A stretch of DNA of 64,000 bases from Argopecten irradians (Eukaryota > Mollusca > Bivalvia > Pectinida > Pectinidae), in assembly GCF_041381155.1 (NCBI RefSeq), contig NC_091134.1:41623338-41687337 (forward strand). The letters run 5' to 3'. Position numbers and translations under genes: made by a program. Shown in pieces: positions 11,901-23,675 of this stretch. The notes beneath the pieces are model-generated. The model had not been told where the DNA came from and ran no database searches. It worked only from the letters and a program-made list of their open reading frames with translations. Position 1 is the first letter of the stretch, and each line of letters opens with the position of its first letter.

Positions 11901-14900
11901 AAATAATATTTCAATATTTGAACTTGCATATCGTTATGGTTTCCAGGACGTGCAGCTGACAAAAGAACACCGTGCCATCCAGCCCAGGTCAACCTCCATC
12001 ACCTCTCGGGCCAGTATCTCTACCATTCGCGCGGAAGCATACGGAGTGACACCCTGACCGAAGAAACAAGCAGTATCAGTGCGCGGAGCGATACAAGTGT
12101 AGATAGCTGCATATTTGATCCTTCATTTGGTAAGCCTAAATACTCTGTGATGATTAATGATAGTTTTGATTAGTTGATTAAGCTTAGCATCCCCTTTACA
12201 GCTAAAGTTGTTTAGGGACGACCTGGCCCCGATTTCTCGAAACAACCTCAAGTCATAAAGTGACTTAAACTTCAGTCGTAAACTGACTTAAACAACATTC
12301 ATAACCTGACTTAAACTTAAGTCATACAAAGACTTAAAATTAAGTCATACATTGACTTCAGTTTAAGTCATAAACTGACTTTAACTTAAGTCATACACTG
12401 ACTTAAGTCATATATTTTCAGATAAGTTACATCAGGTGAAAATCTTAAGTTTTGACTTAAGTCTGCACTTTGGTTTCGAGAAATCGAAAAAGCCGTACAA
12501 AATGTGATGTATGTATGAATATCCGTATGTTTCGGGAGGCTGTAGTATATTAGTACTGTGACGCCTTGTACTAGGGGGTATCTGGCTCTTTTTATAGTGC
12601 TATATCACTGAAGCATGCGTAGAAGACGCCGAACAGCATCGTGATTTTTGTGTATTTCTGTTGAGAATGCGTTGTCTTTTACCGCTTCAAAGTTCCAAAG
12701 TTTATTCATCAGACTTATCACCTCGATGAAGCTTTCTTGTTTTTCACAAATGTTCTATTTTCCATTGTTCAGTTTGAAGAAGCAAACGCAACGAACATCT
12801 TATCTTTCATGTGATTCTATCGAGAAGTCACCTTGCTGGTCTATTAGCACTCTGGTCAGGAATTTCGGTTAGGATAACATCTTTGCCGTGTCAGATATAG
12901 TTTTTTGAAAAAAGTATGTACGGTTATAAACAGAAGATGCCTTTGGGCTCAATTAAAATAATACTTTAAACAATGCCAGATTTAAGTACCGATTGTATCA
13001 AATTAAAAATCGTCGATTCGCTATCAACAGAACCATTGCTAAACACAAAGTACTGGAGTAAAGGGATCTTTGAAACAGACAAAACATGGTTGGACCAACA
13101 AAGCACGTGCGATTAAACGTGATGATTTACTATATTTATTGAAAACTGCTACCAGCTAATTTGCACACGCTTAGCAACATAACTTGGTACAGAATGTGAT
13201 AATTGCCATGTTTTTGTTACGAAATGTGGCTGACCCCGCTAACAGCCTTTCCATATATAAACATACAGACCAGGTGCGACAGATTATTCTTGTTTGAACT
13301 TTCGTGTGTGATGCTGGTGTTGTTCAAAGTCTGTGATGCATTCTGCTCTAGGTGCGATCCGTCCCGACCTGTATCCGCGGAAGGATGCCGTTCTTCAACA
13401 GTCGTCGGTGGACCAAAATCTTGGAAGGCTTCATATCCGTCTTAAGTACGACTTCCGGACATCTGACGTCATCATTCACCTCATTGAAGGTAACTTGTAG
13501 TATTTTACATTACTTACAGTGTCTGTGACGTTAGCTTTTCCACATAGCCACAAAGTGCAATATAAGATGAAACTATAGTTCTACGTCCATTATTCGCTAT
13601 TTTGTCGAAAAGAAATATATTGACTAGTTTGATTACAAAGGTATATTATAACCTCCGTATGAAAATATTAATTTATGTGAAAACCAGAGAGAGAGACATA
13701 CAATGAGAATGGTACTTTTAGGAGTATAGTTCTAAAAACAATTCAGTAAGCACGCATGGTGATAGCATTTTAATCAAGGCGTGGACTTTAAAAAAAAATA
13801 TAATTCAAATAAAATGTAAGTTTAAGGTTTATACCACTTTACCGACTAATAATGGTGCTCTTTGGCATTGTTTCCAGCTCAAGACTTAATATCTACCGAT
13901 CAAAAGGACCTAGAAGGTGGAAGTTTTGGTGATCCTTATGTCCGATTAGCGATTTTACCGGAAGTGGACGAACGCATCCGCCAATCTTCTGTGAAACGGA
14001 AAACGTGTAATCCGTTTTATAATGAATATTTTAAGTTCCCACTAACAATAGATGACGTGAGGGATAAGACGTTAGTGTTTCACATTTATGACTACGATAA
14101 GTTTTCACGACACAAGATCATCGGGGAAGTACAAGTAGACTTGAGGAAGGTGGATGTCACTAACAGCGTGGAAATGTGGTGTGATATCAACAGGCATCAT
14201 AAGGTAAATAATTCTCATTTTTGTCATTGGAATAATATGATATGTTTTAATCTAAATGGTTTATATCATGACATTGTAATGTATGGACAATTATTGAGAA
14301 AGCGTTCGCCATCAGTAAATAGGCGTGAAATAGGTGTGGGATCCTTAATATGCATGTTCTTTGGATATGACGATTTATGAAATAAATCATTAAAGTTATT
14401 TTACTAAAACTGATCAGCAAACATATTAATTCGAAATGGGTGCAATCCAATCGCTGACATAGAATATTTAATGAACATTTTAAGATGTTTCCTATTCTGT
14501 ATTTGCATATTACAGAGTTATCTGCCAAACAGGTAGGTATTGATTGTGACATCATGTATTTGCTAGCGTAACGTCATACTTTTCGTAGAAAACGACGTGA
14601 ATTGTGCCTACAAAATAATGACGTCACAATAGATACCTACCCACAAGGGAGCTAACTCCGTAACATGTAAAGACGGAATTACATGCATGTGTTTATAAAC
14701 ATAAATGGACATAATTCAATGTCAAAACAGAATACGTATAATCTCCGCCATCAGTCATGAACATCCTTACCATATCAATAATAAAATACGGCAGTTGCTG
14801 TGTAGTTTCTGTCTTTCTTAGTAAATCGAGAAAATTTATGAAAAGAATAGCCACTACCTACCTACCTATACCTTCAAAATACGTGACTCTATAAGGATAT

Positions 14901-17900
14901 CTGTGTAAGCGTAATTATTTTCAGTTAGACTTTAAGCAGATGCTGATTTCTATAGAATATGGAAAGAAAGAAATAGTTGAAGACAAAGAGAGTCGGGACA
15001 ACTTAACCTGACGAATGTATTTGTTTATTCCATGTCTCTGTTTATTACCATATAATTGACAGTAGAAAAAAAATGACGAGTGAGGCGGTAACAGGAATAA
15101 ACAATATCTGTCTTATTCCTGGAAAATAAGTAATGTGACCCACATGACAGCTGCCGGCATTCTGTCGGCACATTCGTTTGTTATGTCCTGACCGATTTTA
15201 GCTTGGCCATAATTGCGACGATACGCCCTGTGTCGGACTGTCGTGCGCTTCCGGTTTGGCTTGTGTCCTCTGTCAAATGACCGTGTGATTACTGGTGTTG
15301 GCTTGAATCTAGTTGTTACCTGTCAGTCTTATAGGCTTGAAAAGGTTAGAGGATCTGTACAGAAAGCAAAGCAGAGGAAAATCAATGATGATCACATAGA
15401 CCGGCTTTTTATACCGCATTGCTTTATTGTAACGAGAAAACCGTACATCGCTTAGAGCAGATGACATCCACAACGATCAATACCGTTATCATAAGCAATG
15501 CATTGACCTTTTTACAGAATATAGGCAAAGGTAGTTTCCATTACAGCTGGGTTTTCAATATCTTGAAAATTATATAATCGCTGGTATTCATATTCTAGTA
15601 TCCATACGCAAAAAAGAACACATAATTTTAGTCTTTGACACATATTTAATGTGTTTAATTTTGGCGTTTTCATGACAAGCGCAAAATGAGCCAAATGTGA
15701 CCACATCTAAAATATCCCAATTTACGGTAATAAGATATTTTCTTCAAAATATAACTAATCCATTTCAAAGTATAAACAGTGGCGAAAGGATAACGAGAAG
15801 TAGCACAATATTATATATATGATTAAGTATGGTAAATTTCAAATATCAAAAAAATCAAAAGGCGCAATGTCCTTATTTACCTTATTAACAAATAGAATAT
15901 AAGCTTTGTATTGCTCAAAGGGACACAACACCTCATTGCAAATACATAGAAATGAAAATAGGCCCACTAAGTTTTATAATTATACATAACATTATACGTC
16001 TAATCATTATTAGTTACCTGGTTAAGATTAAAAACTAAGTTTGAAGCACCAATGCTTAAATGACGGTCTACTCGCATAAAAATGCCAAGCAGATTCATCT
16101 TTGTTATCACGGAAACCGTACTGCAAACATTTTTGATTGACATATTTCTCAATGTGTTATGACGATGCGCGAGACAGCTACGTCGACAGCAATGCAGTTT
16201 AGTCGAAAGAGAACTATTTCACGTACCGCGTAATACCTGATATATTGGTGATGGAACGACCTCAAAAGATGATATCCCATGCTAACGTCATTTCAGCGGG
16301 AATATTACAAAGAGATACGTTCCATCGCTACTTGAGATACTAGGTCCGCACAAGCGTTATCGGGTATATCACGTGGTACGTGAATTTAGTCTCATTGTCA
16401 ATTACAATGCAATTGCTCGTAAAAACGAAACATAATTGTACTTACGAGCACAAACTAGTTATAAGAGTTTGATCTAACCAAACGATCAGGTTATTATTGG
16501 TACGGTTAGGTAATTGACGGTGCGGTTAGGTAATTAGCTGTTGGTAATTTACTGACAATCCATGTTTGATATGTTCTAACAGAGTGTTGTGTTATTTTTC
16601 AGTGTACAGGTGGTGACTATGGCGAGGTTCTGCTATCACTGAGTTATCTACCGACAGCAGAGCGGCTCACTGTTGTTGTTATGAAAGCCAAAGAGCTCCG
16701 CATGACGAACGTGGGAGGTTCCTCTGGTAGGTCTATCTCTCAGCTTATATCGAGATATAGATATCCTTATATACTGAAGAGATTTGTAAAAAATGCCGCA
16801 TATTAGTTTGTCATTGGGGAAGTACGGCGGCGTAATAGGGCCACTACAAAATTTTATTTTATCTTGTACATTTAAGTTATTATCTTGTACGTACAAGTTA
16901 GTATATTGTACGTACAACTTAGTATATTGTACGTACAACTTAGTATCTTGTACGTACAACTTAGTATCTTGTACGTACAAGATAGTATCTTGTACGTACA
17001 ACTTAGTATCTTGTGCGTACAAGATAGTATCTTGTACGTACAAGATAGTATCTTGTACGTACAACTTAGTATCTTGTACGTACAACTTAGTATCTTGTAC
17101 GTACAAGTTAGTATCTTGTACGTACAACTTAGTATCTTGTACGTACAAGTTAGTATCTTGTACGTACAAGTTAGTATCTTGTACGTACAACTTAGTATCT
17201 TGTACGTACAAGATAGTATCTTGTACGTACAAGTTACTATCTTGTACGTACAAGTTACTATCTTGTACGTACAAGTTACTATCTTGTACGTACAACTTAT
17301 AGTATCGTGTACGTACAAGATAGTATCTTGTACGTACAAGTTAGTATCTTGTACGTACAACTTAGTATCTTGTACGTACAAGTTATTATCTTGTACGTAC
17401 AACTTAGTATCTTGTACGTACAAGTTAGTATCTTGTACGTACAAGTTATTATCTTGTACGTACACTTTAGTATCTTGCACGTACAAGATACTACAAGATA
17501 GTATCTTGTACGTACAAGTTATTATCTTGTACTACAAGTTACTATCTTGTACGTACAAGTTACTATCTTGTACGTACAAGTTACTATCTTGTACGTACAA
17601 CTTATAGTATCTTGTACGTACAAGATAGTATCTTGTACGTACAACTTAGTATCTTGAACATACAAGTTTAGTTGAACTGCTGTTCATCACCGCAGAATTG
17701 AGTCACCCGCCTGATATTTTTTCGTAATTAAAGATAATCGGTCTACTTTGCATTGCTTCAAGCACGATCACAGGTTTATTAACTTATTTGACAATATTAA
17801 AAATATAAATATATATTAATGAGAACAATATCTTTTTCACAATCGTAATTTGAAATTGCCGGATTACGAGTTGAAACTGTATAGTCACTTGCATTATTTT

Positions 17901-20900
17901 GAAACTGACACTGTATAGTTCCTTTCGAGAAAAATGTATAGTCGTTTGTTTTTATAGATAAGATATATTTACTGATAAATTGGATATGATACATCTCCGA
18001 TGAATGATAAGTTTTATCTATTAAAAAGAGGAGCAAACAAATTCGTAATTTTCTTCAGTAATAAAAGTTAAATACTTCACAATGGTGCCATTATTGGAAA
18101 TGTTTGAGCATTTATTTTACTTAATTCGAATGAGTTACTGATTGCACAGACAACAAAAGCAAAACAAATTATTTCATATGTGTTTTTGTGTTTATAGACA
18201 TATATACACACATCAATTAGTGTCCAAATGATGATCATAGTAAATACTTTGTTATAAACATTTACATATATGTGTTCGGAAACTTATCACAGCATTACAA
18301 CTCCACAACATGTCGCAAGGTATTCTTTTCTCCCTTTGGCTTAAACAAAGTTAACATAATATACGTATAGCTTCATGCGATGCCATTGTGACAGTAAACC
18401 AGCCACAGCCTTTAATACCGAGAGTTTCAACATTATACTAATAAATCTTTATGTAAAATCGAGATGTTATCTCCTGCGAGTGAGTTTTTTTCTCGCGCCT
18501 CTAAGATATAACAAAACCCATCTATACGAGTTCAGAGTGTAAAATTACCCCGTCTTGGGCCTCCTGGTTCAAAGCCGATTAACCATTTCATCTGCGCTTC
18601 GATTTCAGTCATTCCGCGTAAAACTATAGTTCGGTTATATCAAAGAAAAACGATGATCAATCGGTACATATTGTTTTCATAATTAAAAACAACAACCAAA
18701 CAATGCATGGTAAACGACTGAATGCATCATATTTCTAAATAGTATGGCGACCATTTCTCCACGACCCGGCTGCGGTATTCGTAAGATATGACTTGGTTAG
18801 CGCTGAAGTAGTTCTCTGCATAACTCATGGCCGCAGAACTCTATCTTAACCAACTTATATTTTTGTATGATCAGTTCGGTTTTACGAATACATAGTACTC
18901 TACGATTTGCTGTATCCGGAATGATTACAGAGTATTATAAAATAGACTCCAAGCCGTAAATAATAGTATAAAGAATTTTTTTATTAAACTGAGGACTAGT
19001 CATCATACATGGAGTTAAAATATGTTTGATAAGATACTGCTCCATATATTCATGTATGCTCTCAGAGGATAAGAGCGTAACTCTTGAAACTATGAGTCTT
19101 TTCCTGGAGATTCTCGAAATACCTGGACTCATCTCCTCCAGAGGCTAAGATGACGCACAATCGGTTGAAACTTATGAGAGAGAGTCTTTTCATAAGATGG
19201 TCTGTCATAAAATAAATATATACCAATGAGATAACTTTCAGATGAGATCTAGAGAGAAAAGCGCGCACATCCTGGAACTTGTTGAGTATTCGCATTTTAC
19301 CTTTATAGACCATAATTATCCAGAGAAATAAATACAATTAGTCAATCACGATAGTGGTCTTATCACTTTTACCAGAACTCTCATTCCATAGTAAATATTA
19401 TACTTAGTCAAAATATAGAGGGACTACGAAGAGCCGTACTCTGTATATTAGTGGTTAGTGTCTTAATCACCTGTTTAGAGAGTAATTAAAACGTATACCA
19501 ACATATTAGTTCTGGGCGCTTATTATCGATTCGGACGAGAGTTGTGAAACCGCTTCAGAGCAAGGAGTAACCGCTAGGTACGGTGAAACAGAAGTGGCGA
19601 GGCCCTGTGCTCAACCCTATTTATAACCTTTGGGCCTCGGGCGAGGCTAGGCCGCCCGCTGATTGGCTGAAAAGCCTCGGTTGGCACTGTCTCACCACCC
19701 GAGACCTTACGCAAAGGAACTATAATATAATCCCTCCGATACTATCTTGTACGTACAAGATACTAAGTTGTACATACAAGATACTAAGTTGTACGTACAA
19801 GATACTATCTTGTACGTACAAGATACTAACTTGTACGTACAAGATACTAAGTTGTACGTACAAGATACTATCTTGTACGTACAAGATACTAAGTTGTACG
19901 TACAAGATACTAACTTCTACGTACAAGATAATAACTTGTACGTTTCTACGTACAAGATAATAACTTGTACGTACAAGATACTAACTTGTACTTACAAGAT
20001 ACTATCTTGTACGTACAATATACTAACTTGTACGTACATGATAATAACTTGTACGTACAAGATAAATACAACTTTGTAGTGGACTTAATACGCCGCCGTA
20101 GGGAAGGGTTAGGTGTCTTACATTGTATTTATTACTCTGGGGTTTCAAAGGGATTGACATTCATGCTGACAATTTACAGTTTGCATATTCATTCTATTTA
20201 TGGTCAATCAACAATTATTACCACACGGCGTTGAGCGCAGCATAAGGGTATGTTTGCGTGGTATGTTTATTTATTAATGTTTACACAATATGCCTAGCTT
20301 TAGCCAACTGTAAACAACTACTAGGCATCTCCAGGAGATCACCCACATGGTCAGATGAAATAGTTACATAGAGTTGTATAATTAGTTTAATTTTTCGGAA
20401 AATCTTTGATCCATGAATGCCCAAATTCATTATTGCGCTCATCGTTTTTCAAATTTATGATTAATAATAATTCATAACTCTTTATCTATGGAAATCGTGG
20501 TCAAGATACTGTACAAACACCAAGTTCAAAAAGTCATTGTGAATGCAGGGTTTAGTGGAAGAACAATCAGATGGAAACTTTCTCTTATATTTAGTATACC
20601 ACAGTAACCAGAATCATCAAAAGGCCAGAAAACGTGCGAATAAGCTTAAAAATGAAATGACCATTGCTATGTACCAGTAGTTTAGCATAATAATGTTACA
20701 TAATTGTAGCAATGTCTATGAGTCGTTTCATCACGATTAAAATGTCTTTTGTGTTTGATCAAAACTAACCGAATTGTTAGTACACTGTATAAGGGGACTA
20801 ATCCATGTACCCTGTGATTCCCGATAACGTGTGTGCGGGACTAGTTTCTCCAGTGGTGATGGAATGCAACTCTTTGTAATTTTTCCCGCTGAAATGGCGT

Positions 20901-23675
20901 TTGCGCGGGATACTAACTCTAAAAGATGCTTCACCGCTGACAAATGGTAATTTTTCACTATCAAAAACAGGAGCAAATTATTTAGTATTTTTCTTCATTT
21001 ACAAAACTTACTTACTTTACACCATTTCCACCATTGAAAAGTTTGAGCTTCTAATTTTACTTTAAGTTAAATATATAAGAAATGATTGATTGCATCCCGA
21101 AAAAATTCCGTGACACTGTATCTTATATGGAATGAAGTAAAGATTGCGCATACACCAAAAGCAAAAAAAAAAAAAATCATATTATGTTATTTTTGTGTTA
21201 ATTAGGCATGTATATACACGATTAAACACCAATTATTGTTCAAATGATGAATATCATTTATGCTCTGTCGGCGATGGAGCATCTTTAACGTCATTCCATC
21301 ACCTATAAAAACAATTGTCCGACACAAACGCTTTCAGGTATCACGTTGTACGTGGTACATGGATTAGTCTCATTTGCTTCGAAAAATGAATAATGAAAAA
21401 TAAAAGTCATACTTTAGTTCTTTATTAAATAATGGTAGGACAACTTGTTTAAAGTTGTACGAGACATAATTATGATTTTTAAAAACTTATACGCCATAAT
21501 GCGCTGTCGTGTAATCATCGCTGCCACAGAATGACTTGCGGCAACACAAATTGCATAAATAGAGGATTTGGTAATTTTATATACTGTCCGAAATAAGTAC
21601 ATGTAACTTAGAGTAAAGTGCATGGAAGTTATGGAAACACGGTTAATGATTTTCTTTGTCGAGGTCGATTTCACTGTTGTTGTCATAGACACTTACCAAG
21701 TACTTCCGGTATCATTTATCGAACGAGATAACATGGTTGTTTTTTTTATTGATATTTCATAAAATTATTTGCAAACTACCTTGGTTACTTTAATTTAATA
21801 TAAAAGGATATCGCCTTTCATTTTATGTTGCTGCACCGAAGTACATTAATATTTGTGGTAAATATAGAATTTTACACCTCAAGCAGATAATTCCAAATTT
21901 CCCTTAAATATTATATTATAAGACTCTTTCATACGTGGATATGAAGGATAGGGATATTCTACCCGAGGGTCACAAAATGTTGTTAAAGCCGAGGCTCGCC
22001 GAGGATTGTACAACAGGTTGTGATCCCGAAGGTAGAATATCCCTACCCTTCATATCCACATATGAAAGAGTATTTTTCTCTCATACCTAGACGTTTTATT
22101 GCAATGCAGTAACTTCTATCACTTTCCGCCGTTTTGAAATAAATTCCAGAAAACACGCGACTGCAAGTAAATTCTCCATACATGAAAATTGTGTGATATT
22201 TTAAACTCAAAATCAAATGCGTTGTTTGTATCTTTTACAGTAAATGTAGCCTACTTTCTGAAAAGAATTGTCAAAATTGCACCTAGAAAATAGTAATTTT
22301 GTTGACGCTGTGACGTCAAGAGGCTTTATTGCATGGGTAGCCATGCAATACAGCCGCAGGCGGCATGAATACACGTGTAGGTATGAGAGAAATATACATA
22401 TATGTATAAGGTGCAAAAGTAGTTATCCTGGTAGTAAATGATAAGACAATATTTGAAACGACAGCTACATATTATATGCCATAGCAAAATATGTAAATAA
22501 GGATTTGTTTTTCACGACACTTTCAGAACAGATCCTGAAAGCAACACCTTAATTGTAGTTTCCAATGACCTACAATGATAATATCAAACATCGTCACCGG
22601 AACGGTCTTATAACGCCTGTCCTTTATACCGAGTATTATATTCCCTAACGGTCGATTACGGCCAATTTTCACGTTATTGTATACGCCTTTTTACGTCTCC
22701 AGCCGAGAATAGTTAGCCCATTATATATTTAAATATCAGAAATACCTCTGAATTGCCCGTCAACTGGCTTTAATGACAGTGGCAAATATTAACGGCTTGT
22801 TTGGGATAAATGCACGTTGTACCTGTGCACGACAGAATCACACACCGTGGTTTGATTTTATGTTCCTTAGTTTTTGTTTAACGGCATTCTAACTACTGCA
22901 ATCACGTAGGGCATGTCTGTTCGTATCGGAAGTCGAGGGTTACAATGGAAAAAACCTGTTAACTATATACGTGTGTATGGCTGTTATCAAAGCTCGGACG
23001 CATAGCCTAGTAAGCTCCTGCTAACCAATCAAAGCGAAAGGAAGGATTATAAATTGAAATGATCAAATGTATATTAGAACACACAAGTAAGGTCCAGGGG
23101 CAGTTGAAGAATCTCACACACTCATTATTCAAGAATAGTGTAGCCTCTAAAATCTTTTTTTGGCTTTGATGGGGGAGGAAAATCGGAGTACTTAGAGAAA
23201 ACCCTCAAAAGAATAGCTTACAAACTTTTTACAAAGTTTTCTGGAGATAATCTTTTTGGGGATCATTTACATACTGTTAACATATACTAATTGCACTGTT
23301 GTACTACTACACTATGTTATTTTCCAATACTGTACTAATGCTTCATTGTTTTGAATATTGACAGATGCGTACATCCGTGTGAGTCTGACAGTTGAAGGAA
23401 AGAAAGTAAAGAGAAAGAAGACCACCGTCAAGCGTAACACCACATGTCCTGTCTGGAATGAGGCTCTCGCCTTTAATGTTCCCGCCGAATTACTGCCGAA
23501 AGTGAGTCTAGAGGTCGCTGTTATGGACCACCATGACCTTATAGGCCATGGCGATATCGTGGGAAGGTGCATCATAGGTCCTGATAAGGATGGCCAAGAG
23601 GGCAAACATTGGAACGACATGATGCAAAATCACCGCAAGTCAATGGCGATGTGGCATCATCTCCACAAAAGATGA
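8725..23675 (+). CDS. Synaptotagmin-like gene (Syt3/6/9/10 type), whole span, 7 exons
   Basis: Encodes a membrane-anchored double-C2 protein, a family that couples vesicle trafficking and exocytosis to Ca2+ and phospholipid. Proposed exons: 8725-8919, 11449-11505 (tentative), 11947-12129, 13352-13489, 13878-14203, 16603-16726 and 23365-23675, about 444 residues if exon 3 is one base short. Layout: a very short lumenal N-terminus, one membrane segment, a Ser/Thr-rich linker, an IRPDLYPRK stretch like the IKPELYKQK of Syt10, then C2A, C2B and a C-terminal WHHL motif (the family's WHxL). C2B keeps the polybasic KKVKRKK strand. Several Ca2+-binding Asp positions are changed: the fifth of C2A is Lys, and in C2B the first is Asn and another is His. 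All junction phases agree except at exon 3. The synaptotagmin assignment is secure; the exact subtype is inferred. Confidence 0.93.
11449..11505 (+). CDS. Synaptotagmin exon 2: tentative 57-nt linker exon
   Basis: An open phase-0 segment (starts EDVHVLTDH) with a strong donor, GAG|GTAAGG. Possible acceptors are the tandem GAG|GAG at 11448/11451, but the preceding tract is poor in pyrimidines. Its length is a multiple of three and both neighbours are phase 0, so it could be an optional cassette or absent from the transcript. Confidence 0.4.
11947..12129 (+). CDS. Synaptotagmin exon 3: Ser/Thr linker with an apparent 1-nt frameshift
   Basis: Acceptor TTTCCAG|GAC and donor TTTG|GTAAGC. Read in phase 0, the first part gives a plausible linker (DVQLTKEHR, then QPRSTSITSRASIS) but reaches TGA at about 12055. 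Read one frame over, the second part (GSIRSDTLTEETSSISARSD) runs cleanly into exon 4. The exon is 183 nt, whereas its flanking phases need a length of 3n+1. A missing base around 12025-12045 (the TTCGCGCGGAAGC stretch) would explain everything. Confidence 0.7.
12230..12489. mobile_element. Small foldback/MITE in synaptotagmin intron 3
   Basis: Ends are inverted: CGATTTCTCGAAACAA at the left, and the complement of CGATTTCTCGAAACCAA at the right. The interior is built from many short ACTTAAGTCATA-type direct and inverted units. It has no coding potential. Confidence 0.75.
12521..12640 (+). repeat. Fragment of interspersed repeat (TTTATAGTGCTAT...GAAGCATGC)
   Basis: Contains TTTTTATAGTGCTATATCAC and TGAAGCATGCG, closely matching parts of the longer element at 53690-54235 and the piece at 61040-61215. 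Confidence 0.6.
13352..13489 (+). CDS. Synaptotagmin exon 4: pre-C2A and first C2A strands
   Basis: Acceptor CTCTAG|GT, donor GAAG|GTAACT, phases 1 to 1. Encodes the AIRPDLYPRK block, a short Gln/Ser spacer and the first C2A strands (GRLHIRLKYDFRTSDVII). The junction completes Gly with the last base of exon 3, which supports the frame used in the 3' part of that exon. Confidence 0.9.
13878..14203 (+). CDS. Synaptotagmin exon 5: main part of C2A
   Basis: Acceptor TTTCCAG|CTC, donor AAG|GTAAAT, phases 1 to 0. Holds loop 1 (STDQKDLEGGSFGDPY), with both loop-1 Asp positions and about five extra residues compared with Syt10. It also holds loop 3 (YDYDKFSRHKIIGE), where two Asp remain but the usual final Asp of RHD is Lys. 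The NPFYNE core motif is conserved. Confidence 0.95.
16603..16726 (+). CDS. Synaptotagmin exon 6: first half of C2B
   Basis: Acceptor TTTTTCAG|TGT, donor TCTG|GTAGGT, phases 0 to 1. Encodes GEVLLSLSYLPTAERLTVVV and KAKELRMTNVGGSS. The loop-1 Asp found after LKAM in Syt10 is Asn here (RMTN). The next Asp is completed across the junction with exon 7. Confidence 0.93.
16866..17668. repeat. Left 21-bp palindromic array of the foldback element
   Basis: About 38 copies of TTAGTATCTTGTACGTACAA plus one variable base. The core CTTGTACGTACAAG is a perfect 14-bp palindrome in the units that end in G. Because 21 is seven codons, every frame on both strands stays open over long distances, producing artefactual frames. 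Confidence 0.95.
17980..18262. repeat. Diverged MITE copy inside the foldback element
   Basis: Weak but collinear similarity to the 20929-21288 MITE: AGGAGCAAA, CACAATGG, CATTTGAGC-like stretches, ACAAAAGCAAAA and CAAATGATGA occur in the same order. It is probably an older copy that became part of the element's centre. Confidence 0.45.
19736..20064. repeat. Right 21-bp palindromic array of the foldback element
   Basis: About fifteen copies of the same 21-bp unit in inverted orientation relative to the left array (AAGATACTAAGTTGTACGTAC), with one short interrupted unit near 19945. It ends next to the right terminal inverted repeat. Confidence 0.95.
20929..21288. mobile_element. MITE-like element, family copy 2 (reverse orientation)
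   Basis: Starts AAAAGATGCTTCACCGCTGAC and ends GTCGGCGATGGAGCATCTTTAA, and is the reverse complement of the 6478-6842 element along its length. It lies in synaptotagmin intron 6. Confidence 0.75.
21923..22393. mobile_element. Composite hairpin plus TIR element in synaptotagmin intron 6
   Basis: 21923-22071 is a near-palindrome: ACTCTTTCATACGTGGATAT against ATATCCACATATGAAAGAGT, with the inner arms GGATAGGGATATTCTACC and GGTAGAATATCCCTACCC. It is followed by a second inverted pair, TTTCTCTCATACCTA at 22074 and TAGGTATGAGAGAAA at 22393. A related copy is at 48216-48495. Confidence 0.8.
23365..23675 (+). CDS. Synaptotagmin exon 7: second half of C2B and stop
   Basis: Acceptor TTGACAG|AT. Encodes DAYIRVSL, the polybasic KKVKRKKTT strand, NEALAFNVP, loop 3 (VMDHHDLIGHGDIVG) and a C-terminal WHHLHKR ending at TGA 23673-23675. 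In loop 3 one Asp of the usual D-x-D pair is His, and the loop is one residue longer than in Syt10. The WHxL motif of the family is intact. Confidence 0.95.

Larger units (their letters stand above)
16817..20106. mobile_element. Foldback-like DNA transposon with satellite-bearing inverted ends and 6-bp TSD
   Basis: The element proper spans 16823-20100 (3,278 bp). It begins TACGGCGGCGTAATAGG and ends with the inverse, AATACGCCGCCGTA. GGGAAG directly precedes it (16817-16822) and directly follows it (20101-20106), a clean 6-bp target duplication. Inside each end an inverted stretch (CCACTACAAA...TTTATCTTGTAC) leads into an array of the same 21-bp unit, in opposite orientation at the two ends. 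The 2-kb centre has no coding capacity, so it would need a transposase from elsewhere. Long tandemly repetitive inverted ends resemble foldback elements; the superfamily is not identified. It sits in synaptotagmin intron 6. Confidence 0.88.

Noticed and set aside
16648..17607. Long repetitive frames on both strands (YVQDTKL and LVSCTYN type)
   Set aside because: The 21-bp repeat unit equals seven codons and lacks stops in several frames, so the frames are artefacts of the array.
19583..20234. Similar repetitive frames on both strands
   Set aside because: Same 21-bp array at the right end of the foldback element.
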